The notes under the pieces: model-generated
The model's input: only the letters and a program-made list of their open reading frames with translations
What the model was told of the DNA's origin: nothing
Database searches by the model: none
Assembly (NCBI RefSeq): GCF_024172185.1
Contig: NZ_JAMZEC010000001.1
Coordinates: 4,278,001-4,342,000 of the forward strand
Length of the DNA: 64,000 bases
DNA from: Nonomuraea roseoviolacea subsp. carminata
GTDB taxonomy: Bacteria; Actinomycetota; Actinomycetes; Streptosporangiales; Streptosporangiaceae
Direction of reading: 5' to 3'
Part shown: positions 48,510 through 58,258 of the stretch, in pieces
How positions within the stretch are numbered: the first letter of the stretch is position 1
Layout of the letters: each line of letters opens with the position of its first letter
Program-made: the position numbers and the translations under genes

Positions 48510-49976
48510 GCGGGCGAGGGAAGGCGAGCGGGCGAGGGCGGACAGGGCGGCGCCGAGGAGGGCGACGCCGCACAGCACCGTGTACGCCCGCGCGAACCCG
48601 TCCATCAGCCGCTCCACCCCCACCGGCGACAGCTCCGACAGCGTCCCCGCGTACACCTGGGCGCCCAGCGACGGCCCCACCGACGCGGCCAGCACGCTCA
48701 GTGACACGCCCACGCTGAGCACGACGCCCACGTTCATGACCATGAGCCGGAAGCCGTTGACCACCCCCAGGCTCCCGCCGGGCAGCGCCCGCATCACGTG
48801 CGTGGTGTTGCCGGTCAGGAACGCGCCGCTGCCGCACCCGGCCACGAACAGCCCAACGCCGATCACCCAGTACGGCGTGCCGGCCCCCGCCGTCAGCGCG
48901 AGCGCCGCCAGCCCCGCCGCGCTCATCAGCGCCCCGCCCACGGCCAGCGCGTACGGCGAGACCCGCCGCCCGAGCGCGCCCGTGACCGGCGAGGCCACCG
49001 CCATGCCCACCGGCACCGGCAGCACGCCGAGCCCGGCCGTGAAGGCGTCCACGCCCCGGGCCGCCTGGAAGTACAGCGCCACCAGCAGGATCAGCGACGC
49101 CCGCGCCATGGCGTTGCAGAACGACGCGAGGTTGGCGCAGGCCAGCAGCCGACCGCCGAACAGCCGCGGGTCCAGCACCGGATGCGCGGCCCGCCGCTCC
49201 ACCAGCACGATCACCGGCGCCAGCACCGCGAACACCGCCGCGCCGCCGAGCACGACCGGGGCGGTCAGGCCGGCCGAGCCCGCCTCCGACAGGGCCAGCA
49301 GCAGGGCCGACAGCGCGGCGAACACCAGCGCGTTGCCGAGCGCGTCCACCGGCTGCCTCGGCCCGCGGGGCATCCGGCGCAGCGTCACGGCGCCCCAGGC
49401 CACGGCCACGATCCCGGCCGGCACGTTCACCCAGAAGATCCACTGCCAGCCGGCCGTCTCGGCGATCAGCCCGCCCAGCGTGGGCCCGGCGAGCTGGGCC
49501 ACCGACAGGGTGCCGATGTAGACGCCCATGCCCTGGCTGAGGCGGTCCGGCGGGAACGCGTCGGTGATGATGACGGTGCCGTTGGCCAGGATCATCGCCG
49601 CCCCGACGGCCTGCACCACCCGCATCGCGACCAGGAACCACACCCCGGGGGCGAACCCGGCCAGCAGCGAGGCCACCGTGAACAGGGCGAAGCCCGCCAG
49701 GTACACCTCGCGCCGTCCCACCAGGTCGGCGACCCGGCCGAAGAACACCAGGCTGGCCGTGCTGACCAGCAGGAACGACAGCAGGATCCAGCCCGACTCG
49801 AACGGCCCGGCCCGGAAGTGCCGCACCACCGAGGGCAGCGCCACGTTGAGCGTGCTCCCGGCGATCCCGATCAGCACCAGCCCGAGGCTGGTGACCGAGC
49901 ACACCCGCCAGGCGTAGCGCATCCGGGAGGCGTAATCGGCCGCCGAGCCGCGGGAGGCGAGCTCCTCAGCGCGCAC
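48492..49976 (-). CDS. DHA2-like MFS transporter
   Basis: A 494-residue protein. The start is GTG 49974-49976, overlapping crp by 11 nt, or ATG at 49922 (MRYAWRVCSVTSLG). Helix 1: VLIGIAGSTLNVALPSVVRHF. Motif A: LVFFGRVADLVGRREVYLAG. Motif C: LAGPTLGGLIAETAGWQWIFWVNVPAG. It has 14 predicted helices and belongs to the EmrB/QacA-like group. It is the third gene in the order cyclase, crp, MFS on the minus strand, so its expression may depend on Crp or the same promoter. Substrate unknown. Confidence 0.9.
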   Translation of the reverse strand: MRAEELASRGSAADYASRMRYAWRVCSVTSLGLVLIGIAGSTLNVALPSVVRHFRAGPFESGWILLSFLLVSTASLVFFGRVADLVGRREVYLAGFALFTVASLLAGFAPGVWFLVAMRVVQAVGAAMILANGTVIITDAFPPDRLSQGMGVYIGTLSVAQLAGPTLGGLIAETAGWQWIFWVNVPAGIVAVAWGAVTLRRMPRGPRQPVDALGNALVFAALSALLLALSEAGSAGLTAPVVLGGAAVFAVLAPVIVLVERRAAHPVLDPRLFGGRLLACANLASFCNAMARASLILLVALYFQAARGVDAFTAGLGVLPVPVGMAVASPVTGALGRRVSPYALAVGGALMSAAGLAALALTAGAGTPYWVIGVGLFVAGCGSGAFLTGNTTHVMRALPGGSLGVVNGFRLMVMNVGVVLSVGVSLSVLAASVGPSLGAQVYAGTLSELSPVGVERLMDGFARAYTVLCGVALLGAALSALARSPSLARSAEGG

Positions 49977-50628
49977 GCTTGCGCAGCCCCTCCAGGTCGT
50001 GGATCACCACCCGCCGCCGGCCGGTCTCGATCAGGCCCCGGTCGCGCAGGGTGCGTAACGCCTTGCTCACCGCCTCGCGGGAGGCGCCGGTCCAGCCGGC
50101 CAGCTCGTCCTGGGAGAGCGGCAGCGCCACCCGCACCCCGCCGTTGGTCTTCTCGCCGTAGCGGTCGGCCAGCTCCAGCAGGCGCGTCGCCACCCGTCCG
50201 GTGGTGTCGAACGCGCCGTACTCGACGCGCTTGCGGTCGGCGTCGCGCAGCCGTCCGGTGATCAGCCGCATGAGCAGCACCGCCACGCGCCCGTGGGTCT
50301 GCAGGAACGCGGGGAAGTCGCGGATCACGACGCCGGCGATCGGCTCCAGGCTCGTCACGGTCGCCGAACGGGGCGAGCCGTCGATGGCGCACATCTCGCC
50401 GAGCAGGGCCCCCGGCCCGCGCACGGCCAGCACCACCTCGGTGCCGCTGCTGGTGTGCGAGGACACCTTGACCCGGCCCTCGGTCAGCACGAGCACCCAG
50501 TCGGACGTGTCGCCCTCGGACATCACGGTGGACCCGCGCTCCCACCGGCGCGGCCGGCCGGCGGCGCGCAGGGCCGCGACCTCGTCCGGGGTGAGCATGG
50601 AGAGGAACTCGCCGGGCTCAGGGTTCAT
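49966..50628 (-). CDS. Crp/Fnr-family regulator
   Basis: A 220-residue protein. The cyclic-nucleotide domain (residues 10-125) contains the phosphate-binding cassette GEMCAIDGSPRSATV with Glu78, Arg87 and Ser88, the residues that bind the cAMP ribose-phosphate, so it should bind a cyclic nucleotide. HTH_CRP is at about 150-215: LSQDELAGWTGASREAVSKALRTLRDRGLIETGRRRVVIHD. It lacks the Fnr Fe-S cysteines. It lies 34 nt after an adenylate/guanylate cyclase gene on the same strand, an unusually direct pairing of second-messenger synthesis and receptor. Confidence 0.93.
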   Translation of the reverse strand: MNPEPGEFLSMLTPDEVAALRAAGRPRRWERGSTVMSEGDTSDWVLVLTEGRVKVSSHTSSGTEVVLAVRGPGALLGEMCAIDGSPRSATVTSLEPIAGVVIRDFPAFLQTHGRVAVLLMRLITGRLRDADRKRVEYGAFDTTGRVATRLLELADRYGEKTNGGVRVALPLSQDELAGWTGASREAVSKALRTLRDRGLIETGRRRVVIHDLEGLRKRAR

Positions 50629-50662
50629 GGGCCCGATTATGTCCGCGAAGTGGCCGCCCCTT

Positions 50663-52681
50663 CTACGGCAAGGAGGTCAGAACGTACGCCGCGACGGGCT
50701 CCTCCTTGCCCTTGAGGCTCAGCCTGCCCAGCGGCGTGACGTCGGCGCCGTACCCGAGCTGCCGCAGCGTGGTGTCGCCGATGACGACCGTGCCCGGTTC
50801 GGCGAGCGACTGGAGGCGGGCGGCCACGTTCACGCAGTCGCCCATGGCGTTGAAGCCGCGCAGCTGCGGGCTGCCGATGTTGCCCACGAGAGCCGGCCCG
50901 GTGTTGACCCCGACCCGGAACGTCGGCCACTCCACGTCGTCCACCCGCTCCCAGGACACCTCCTCGGCGATCTCGGCCGCGGCCCGCTGCATGGCCAGCG
51001 CCGCCCGGCAGGCGGCCGCGGCGTGGTCCTGCTGCGCGGCGGGGGCGTTGAACAGCGCGAGCAGCGCGTCGCCGACGAACTGCACGATCGTGCCGCCGTT
51101 GTCGAGGATGCACGGCACGGCCGCCGAGTGGTAGCGGTTGAGCATCTCGACGATCTCGCCGGGCGTGACCCGCTCGGAGAACGTGGTGAAGCCCTTGAGG
51201 TCGGCGAACAGCGCGGTCAGCTCCTTGAGCTGCCCGCCGAGCTCCGCCTGCGACGGGTCGGCGAGCAGCGCCTGCGCCACGTCGGGCGACATGTACTGCC
51301 GGAACAGGGTGTCGAGCTCCTGGTAGAGGCGGGCGTTCTCCAGCGAGATCGACAGCTGCCCGGCCAGCGTGGCGGCCAGCGCCTCGTCCTGCGGGGTGCG
51401 GCCGACGGGCACCTCCAGCGCCCCGGCCAGCCGGCCCTTGACCGTCAGCGGGAAGGCGAGCAGGTGGTCGCGCCGCTCGGGCTGGTGGCCCGGGAAGTCG
51501 TACGCGCGGGAGCCGATGTGGGCGCGGCCCTCCGAGACCAGGCCGATCCGCACCTCGCCGAACGCCTGGCGGACGCGTTCGAGCGCGTCGGTCAGCAGTT
51601 CGGTCTCGGGCAGGCCGACGCGGGTGCGCGTGCTCACGTCCACGAGCGCGGCCAGCCGCTCCGACATCTCCCGCTCGTTGGCCAGCGCCTGGCCCGCCCG
51701 GTCGAGCACGGCGGCCTGGCCCTCGTTGAGCCGGAACTTGCCGGACAGCCGGGTCGCGGCCAGCGGCTCGCCCCGCCGTACGTGCTCGACCAGCTCCTCC
51801 AGCGCCTCGTCGTACTGCGCCTGGATGCGCGCCACGGTCGCCGACAGCGCCACCGAGTCGAACAGGCCCGCGCTCGACCCCTCGCGCCGGAACTGCAGGT
51901 AGGCGCTGTAGGCGACGAACACGAACGCGAAGGTCAGCAGGAGGTGCCATTCCCACCAGGTCAGGTGCCAGTTGTGCTGGGACATCCCGGCCGCCATCGA
52001 CTCGGCCAGCAGCGCGTACGCGGTGATGAGGCTGACCAGCATCGCCGAGGGCCGCCGCCGGTGCAGCCGGAACATCATCACGGCCGCCGCCACGTACAGC
52101 GCGATGCCGGGCAGCGAGGCCCACGCCACCCAGGAGGAGTACGCGGTCAGCGGCGGCTCGCTGAGCGGCGTCAGCCCGTCGACCAGCGACGCCAGCCCCC
52201 ACAGGATCATGAAGCCGACCAGTGCGCCCCGGATCAGGTGCCGGGCGGCGAGCACGGCCGCCGCCGCCCGCTCGCCCAGCGGCAGCGCCGAGGCGAACGC
52301 GAACCCCGCGGCGACGGTGAGCCCGGTCTGCTGTCCGAGGTCGAACCCGGCCGACCCGGTCGGCAGGATGACCCGCGGCGTCGCGAGGCCGTGCAGGAAG
52401 AAGAACCCGGCGCTGGTCAGGAAGACCATCGACACCAGGAACAGCCGGGCGTCGGCGCGCCGGGACGACGCCTGGCTGATCAGCCCGCCGAGCACCACGT
52501 TGACGCCGGCCACCATGATGATCATCCAGAAGTGGCTGGGGTTGTGCTGCCACATGACGTTCAGGTGCGGCTCGCTGAGCAGGAGCCAGAGGCCGAGCAG
52601 CGGGAGCGCCAGGTGAAGGGCCCAGACGACCCCCCGCACGGGCTGTGTGGCGGGCGGGAGGTAGGGGCTCTCCGTCGGCAC
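50663..52681 (-). CDS. membrane class III adenylate/guanylate cyclase with GAF-like domain
   Basis: A 672-residue protein. Seven or so hydrophobic helices at about 15-260 form a membrane sensor, followed by a linker helix (TVARIQAQYDEALEELVEHVRRG), a GAF-like region at about 320-450, and the class III catalytic domain at about 475-670. The metal-binding Asp residues are present in LFADLKGFTTFSERV and QFVGDALLALFN, and the transition-state Asn/Arg pair in GDCVNVAARLQS. The usual substrate-choosing Lys of DKFxGD is replaced by Gln (IVQFVGD), so base specificity is uncertain. Its product probably feeds the Crp protein encoded next. Confidence 0.92.
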   Translation of the reverse strand: MPTESPYLPPATQPVRGVVWALHLALPLLGLWLLLSEPHLNVMWQHNPSHFWMIIMVAGVNVVLGGLISQASSRRADARLFLVSMVFLTSAGFFFLHGLATPRVILPTGSAGFDLGQQTGLTVAAGFAFASALPLGERAAAAVLAARHLIRGALVGFMILWGLASLVDGLTPLSEPPLTAYSSWVAWASLPGIALYVAAAVMMFRLHRRRPSAMLVSLITAYALLAESMAAGMSQHNWHLTWWEWHLLLTFAFVFVAYSAYLQFRREGSSAGLFDSVALSATVARIQAQYDEALEELVEHVRRGEPLAATRLSGKFRLNEGQAAVLDRAGQALANEREMSERLAALVDVSTRTRVGLPETELLTDALERVRQAFGEVRIGLVSEGRAHIGSRAYDFPGHQPERRDHLLAFPLTVKGRLAGALEVPVGRTPQDEALAATLAGQLSISLENARLYQELDTLFRQYMSPDVAQALLADPSQAELGGQLKELTALFADLKGFTTFSERVTPGEIVEMLNRYHSAAVPCILDNGGTIVQFVGDALLALFNAPAAQQDHAAAACRAALAMQRAAAEIAEEVSWERVDDVEWPTFRVGVNTGPALVGNIGSPQLRGFNAMGDCVNVAARLQSLAEPGTVVIGDTTLRQLGYGADVTPLGRLSLKGKEEPVAAYVLTSLP

Positions 52682-52758
52682 GGTCGTCCTCCGTCGCGTG
52701 GGCTGACCCGATTATCCATCGGGGGCGCCGCCGCCGAACGCGTCCTTTTACGCAGAGC

Positions 52759-52794
52759 CGATCATCTTGACCCGTCAAGTGGCGTCAATGATCG
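52759..52794 (+). promoter_or_regulatory. cluster of inverted TTGAC half-sites upstream of the collagen-like gene
   Basis: TTGACCCGTCAA (52767-52778) is a perfect palindrome with a 2-nt centre. A third half-site GTCAA follows at 52784, and the outer CGATCAT / ATGATCG arms extend the dyad. It lies about 115-150 nt before the collagen-like gene and also near the cyclase start. Confidence 0.4.
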
Positions 52795-52907
52795 TAGTCA
52801 CTATTTGTGTCGTGATGAACACGTTATGTAGTAACTGTCATCCTCTGCAACGGTTGAAACGTGAACCTCATGCTCAACACGAGCACCAGTTCTTTGGAAG
52901 GAAAGCC

Positions 52908-53825
52908 GTGGCTATGAAGGTTCGCGGTGGGCGCACGCTCACGCTCGCCACTGTCGGAGCGCTCGCGCTGTCGCTCCTCGCCGTCGGTGGCGTCGCCACC
53001 GCCTCGTCCGGCGGCGAGGTGTACGCGTGCGTCAACAAGAAGTCGCGGTACGCGCGCATCGTCAACCCCTCCACCCCGTGCCGGAAGACCGAGATCCGGA
53101 TGGTGATCGGCGGCGGCACCTCCACCACCACGGTCACGGAGGGCACGAAGGGCGACACCGGCGCTCAGGGCCCGAAGGGCGACACCGGCCCCCAGGGTCC
53201 CCGCGGTCCGCAGGGCCTGCCCGGCAAGAACGGCAAGGACGGCCTCAACGGCAAGGATGGGCTCAACGGCAAGAACGGTGTGGATGGCAAGGACGGCAAG
53301 GACGGCCTTCCCGGTAAGCCGGGCAAGGACGGCGAGGATGGCAAGCCGGGCCTGCCCGGCAAGGACGGCAAGGACGGCCTCAACGGCAAGAACGGCGTGG
53401 ACGGCAAGGACGGGAAGAACGGCGTCGACGGCAAGGACGGCAAGGACGGCCTTCCCGGTAAGCCGGGCAAGGACGGCGAGGACGGCAAGCCGGGCCTGCC
53501 CGGCAAGGACGGCAAGGACGGCCTCAACGGCAAGAACGGCGTGGACGGCAAGGACGGCAAGGACGGCCTGCCGGGCAAGGACGGCAAGGACGGCGCCACC
53601 TACACGAGCTACACCAAGAGCGCCTCGCTCAGCGGCGGCTCCGGCTCCGTCTCCTGCAACCCCGGCGACCTGGTGACCGGCGGCGGCTTCAACGTGAACG
53701 CCTCCTCCACGGTGACCTCCAGCATGCCGAACGGCAACGGCTGGTCCGTGACCGCGACCAAGAACGGCAACGACTTCGCCGGCAACTCCGGCACCGTCTA
53801 CGTCGTCTGCCTCAAGAAGTCCTGA
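52908..53825 (+). CDS. secreted collagen-like protein
   Basis: About 305 residues, with the start at GTG 52908 (GGAAGGAAAG 3 nt upstream) or ATG 52914. Sec signal peptide: LTLATVGALALSLLAVGGVATASS. A short N-terminal domain with two Cys (VYACVNKKSRYARIVNPSTPCRK) resembles a head found on actinobacterial surface proteins. Then come about 50 Gly-X-Y triplets (GKDGLN, GKPGKD, GLPGKD), rich in Lys-Asp and Glu-Asp pairs that stabilise triple helices without hydroxyproline, and finally a 70-residue globular tail with two Cys. No sortase motif. It should form a secreted trimer, perhaps for adhesion or spore or hyphal surface. A 144-bp internal duplication shows recent growth. Confidence 0.93.
   Translation: MAMKVRGGRTLTLATVGALALSLLAVGGVATASSGGEVYACVNKKSRYARIVNPSTPCRKTEIRMVIGGGTSTTTVTEGTKGDTGAQGPKGDTGPQGPRGPQGLPGKNGKDGLNGKDGLNGKNGVDGKDGKDGLPGKPGKDGEDGKPGLPGKDGKDGLNGKNGVDGKDGKNGVDGKDGKDGLPGKPGKDGEDGKPGLPGKDGKDGLNGKNGVDGKDGKDGLPGKDGKDGATYTSYTKSASLSGGSGSVSCNPGDLVTGGGFNVNASSTVTSSMPNGNGWSVTATKNGNDFAGNSGTVYVVCLKKS
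53286..53573 (+). repeat. 144-bp tandem duplication in the collagen-like region
   Basis: 53286-53429 and 53430-53573 are near-identical over most of their length, each coding 16 Gly-X-Y triplets beginning GKDGKDGLPGKPGKDG. It indicates unequal crossover; length may vary between strains. Confidence 0.85.
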
Positions 53826-53844
53826 GGACCCGAGAACGGCGAAG

Positions 53845-53872
53845 GGCCGGTACGGCGCACCGTACCGGCCCT
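53845..53872. terminator. hairpin between collagen-like gene and purL
   Basis: A perfect 12-bp stem, GGGCCGGTACGG (53845-53856) with CCGTACCGGCCC (53861-53872), 4-nt loop CGCA. It lies between convergent genes; no T tract. Confidence 0.75.
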
Positions 53873-53883
53873 CGACGCGTCAC

Positions 53884-56136
<2,253 letters not shown>

Positions 56137-56199
56137 CGAATCCCCTTGAAACGCGGCCCGCTGATGGTGTTTCCGGTAACGTGTTCGACGATGGCGATA

Positions 56200-56371
56200 A
56201 CCAAGCCGTCAATGGCAAGAGTGACCTGGCCGCCGGGCTGGCGGACAGGTGAAACGCCTGTGGAGCTGATGTAAGACCTCAACGGGAGTTCCTTCCGGTC
56301 GGGCGGTCGGCGATGAAGCAGGAAACCTTCACTCGCGAGGGTGGAGAACCCTCTGCGGAGGGGGAGGTCAA
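56200..56371 (+). mobile_element. remnant of an IS200/IS605-family tnpB 3' end and right end (omega/reRNA scaffold)
   Basis: The plus strand here resembles the 3' tail of actinobacterial tnpB elements as I remember them: a GTGAAACGCCTGTGGAGC block (about 56246), GATGAAGCAGGAA (about 56311), then the terminal hairpin CCCTC-TGCG-GAGGG with GGAGG and GTCAA at the end (about 56346-56371). That region normally carries the guide-RNA scaffold. No tnpB coding remains to the left, since purL begins at 56136. The right end abuts and overlaps the purQ stop codon (56368-56370). Boundaries are approximate. Confidence 0.5.
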
Positions 56372-57048
56372 GCGTTCACCAGCTTCTTGAGGATGGAACT
56401 GAAGAAGAGGCGTCCGTCGGTCGAGGGTGCTCCAACGAGCTCCTCGACCGCGTGCTCGGGGTGCGGCATGAGGCCGACCACGTTGCCCGCCTCGTTGGTG
56501 ATGCCGGCGATGTCGTTCGTCGAGCCGTTCGGGTTGCCGACGTAGCGCACGACCACCCGGCCGGCGGCCTCCAGCTCGGCGATCGTGTCGGCGGAGGCGA
56601 CGTAGCGGCCCTCGCCGTGCTTGATCGGCAGCACGATCTCCTGACCCTCGCCGAAGGACGACGTCCACGCGGTGGTGTTCCGCTCGACGCGCAGCGGCTG
56701 GTCGCGGCAGACGTAGTGCAGCGAGGCGTTGCGGGTCAGCGCGCCCGGCAGCAGGTGGGCCTCGCAGAGGATCTGGAAGCCGTTGCAGGTGCCGAGCACG
56801 GGCAGCCCGGCGCGGGCGGCCGGGATGAGCTCGTCCATGAGCGGCGCGAACCGGGAGATCGCGCCGCAGCGGAGGTAGTCGCCGTAGGAGAAGCCGCCGG
56901 GCAGGAAGACCGCGTCGACTCCCTTCAGGTCGTGGTCGGCGTGCCACAGCGGAACCGCCTGCGCGCCCACGAGGTGCACGGCCTTGGCGGCGTCCTGGTC
57001 GTCGAGAGTTCCTGGAAACGTGACTACGCCCACGCGGGCAGCGCTCAT
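56368..57048 (-). CDS. purQ: phosphoribosylformylglycinamidine synthase, glutaminase subunit
   Basis: A 226-residue protein starting at ATG 57046-57048, behind AAGGGGA. Class I glutamine amidotransferase: nucleophile Cys in VLGTCNGFQIL, and the His-Glu pair in LMPHPEHAVEEL. The oxyanion and core motif is FLPGGFSYGDYLRCGAI. It supplies ammonia to PurL in a PurS-dependent complex. The N-terminus reads ARVGVVTFPGTLDDQDAA. The C-terminal ILKKLVNA ends exactly where the IS-like remnant begins. Confidence 0.97.
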   Translation of the reverse strand: MSAARVGVVTFPGTLDDQDAAKAVHLVGAQAVPLWHADHDLKGVDAVFLPGGFSYGDYLRCGAISRFAPLMDELIPAARAGLPVLGTCNGFQILCEAHLLPGALTRNASLHYVCRDQPLRVERNTTAWTSSFGEGQEIVLPIKHGEGRYVASADTIAELEAAGRVVVRYVGNPNGSTNDIAGITNEAGNVVGLMPHPEHAVEELVGAPSTDGRLFFSSILKKLVNA

Positions 57049-57180
57049 GACAGTCGTCCCCTTCTGAGGAATGCGCACGCGCGCCACCGTCTCTCAGGGT
57101 GTACGGGGGCGGCACACCCCAGGTTATCGGGTGCGACCGGATGTTCCTCGCCGGGCATGCGCGCCGGAGGGTCGCGCAGG

Positions 57181-57618
57181 TCAGACGGCGGCGAGCTCGC
57201 GGGGACGGGCCTCGGCCTCGTCGTCCCAGGACAGCAGCTTGCGCAGGTGGACCGTGGTGCCCCGGCCGGGCGTGACGCCGAAGGAGATCTCGTCGACCAC
57301 GGAGCGCATGATGAGCAGCCCCCGGCCGTTCTCGGTGTCGGAGGGCGGGAAGTGCAGCGGCATGGAGGGGAGGCCGCCGCCGTTGTCGGCCACGCGCACG
57401 TCGCAGCGGCCGTAACCGATCGCCGCCGTCACCTCGTAGCGGTTGCCCGGACCGCCGTGCCGGACGGCGTTGGAGCACGCCTCGGAGACGGCGAGCAGCA
57501 TGTCGGAGATGCAGGTCTCGCTCACGCTGAGCGAGCGCATCGCGTCTCCGAGCACTCGCCTCACCATCGGTATGCCGATCGCATCCCGGGGCAGTGCCAA
57601 CGAGAACTCAATATCCAC
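57181..57618 (-). CDS. RsbW-like ATP-binding protein (anti-sigma / serine kinase type)
   Basis: A 145-residue HATPase_c_2 domain protein. The N-box is LAVSEACSNAVRHGG, the G1 box VADNGGG and the G2 box ENGRGLLIMRSVVDE. These proteins bind sigma factors or phosphorylate STAS anti-sigma antagonists; actinomycetes have many. No STAS or sigma-B-type gene is adjacent. It sits between purS and purQ on the same strand, where Streptomyces purS and purQ are next to each other (from memory), so this is an insertion into the cluster. Its start is preceded by a 170-nt AT-rich leader with direct repeats and a GAAA hairpin, so it probably has its own promoter. Confidence 0.9.
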   Translation of the reverse strand: MDIEFSLALPRDAIGIPMVRRVLGDAMRSLSVSETCISDMLLAVSEACSNAVRHGGPGNRYEVTAAIGYGRCDVRVADNGGGLPSMPLHFPPSDTENGRGLLIMRSVVDEISFGVTPGRGTTVHLRKLLSWDDEAEARPRELAAV

Positions 57619-57659
57619 CGGACTCCTCCGGGCTCCGGAATGTCACCTGGAGTAGGTTT

Positions 57660-57739
57660 CCCCGTGAAAACGGGGCTAACCGCAAAATCACGCTGTTGTT
57701 ATTCACTGTTGGCACGCCCGTGGCATTGTGGCACGCCCG
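57660..57739 (-). promoter_or_regulatory. leader of the RsbW-like gene: direct repeats and hairpin
   Basis: The 11-bp TGGCACGCCCG occurs at 57710-57720 and again at 57729-57739, a 19-bp period (two helical turns), suggesting tandem regulator sites. CCCCGT/ACGGGG at 57660-57675 is a hairpin with a 4-nt loop near the start codon side. Confidence 0.45.
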
Positions 57740-57788
57740 AACCCGGCTTTAACCCCCCAAGGGGAAATCCGGCCGCCAAATGTGATGT

Positions 57789-58034
57789 CTAGCCCTCAAC
57801 CCGGACGCTGTAGTCCTCGATCACCGTGTTGGCGAGCAGGGTCTCGGCCATCTTACGGACCTCGGCCAGGGCGGTCTCGTCGGCCGGGCCGTCCAGCTCG
57901 ATCTCGAAGCGCTTGCCCTGCCGCACCTCCGAGACTCCGCCGAAGCCCAGGCGGGGCAGCGCGCGGGCGATGGCCTGGCCCTGGGGGTCGAGAATCTCCG
58001 GCTTCAGCATGACGTCTACGATGACGCGCGCCAC
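57789..58034 (-). CDS. purS: phosphoribosylformylglycinamidine synthase subunit PurS
   Basis: An 81-residue protein starting at GTG 58032-58034 with AGGAGG 6 nt upstream. PurS signatures: ARVIVDVMLKPEILDPQGQAI, then ALPRLGFGGVSEVRQGKRFEIELDG and MAETLLANTVIEDYSV. It forms the dimer bridging PurL and PurQ. It is the first gene of the purS - rsbW-like - purQ - purL run. Divergent from the E1alpha gene. Confidence 0.96.
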   Translation of the reverse strand: MARVIVDVMLKPEILDPQGQAIARALPRLGFGGVSEVRQGKRFEIELDGPADETALAEVRKMAETLLANTVIEDYSVRVEG

Positions 58035-58083
58035 TGCGTTCCTCCTGGTACGGCGGGTTGGGAAAGCCAGCCTACCGGCGCGT

Positions 58084-58151
58084 GTGGCAGACGGTACAAC
58101 GGGAACGGGGAAGTGCATGGGGCTTGCGCGGAGGGCTGTGACGTCTGCCAC
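58084..58151. promoter_or_regulatory. inverted pair of a 15-bp motif between purS and the E1alpha gene
   Basis: GTGGCAGACGGTACA (58084-58098) recurs inverted, ending at 58151 (reverse strand GTGGCAGACGTCACA), matching at 13 of 15 bases. The 10-bp arms are perfect, with 48 nt between. Two sites for one regulator of the divergent genes is the simplest reading. Confidence 0.5.
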
Positions 58152-58258
58152 GATGTCCCCACATGCGTACGAACCACCACCACATGGTCCGACGCTCACA
58201 AGGCCGGCATGAGGTGGCAATCCCGCCCGAATCGGCCCCGACCGCACAGGAGTGGCAC

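Noticed and set aside
52800..52830. Crp-like site GTGTCGTGATGAACAC before the collagen-like gene
   Set aside because: Arm spacing does not fit TGTGA-N6-TCACA or the GTG-N6-GNCAC form; left as chance.
53286..53600. CRISPR or satellite repeat in the collagen region
   Set aside because: Periodicity is 9 nt (Gly-X-Y) within an open reading frame with a signal peptide.
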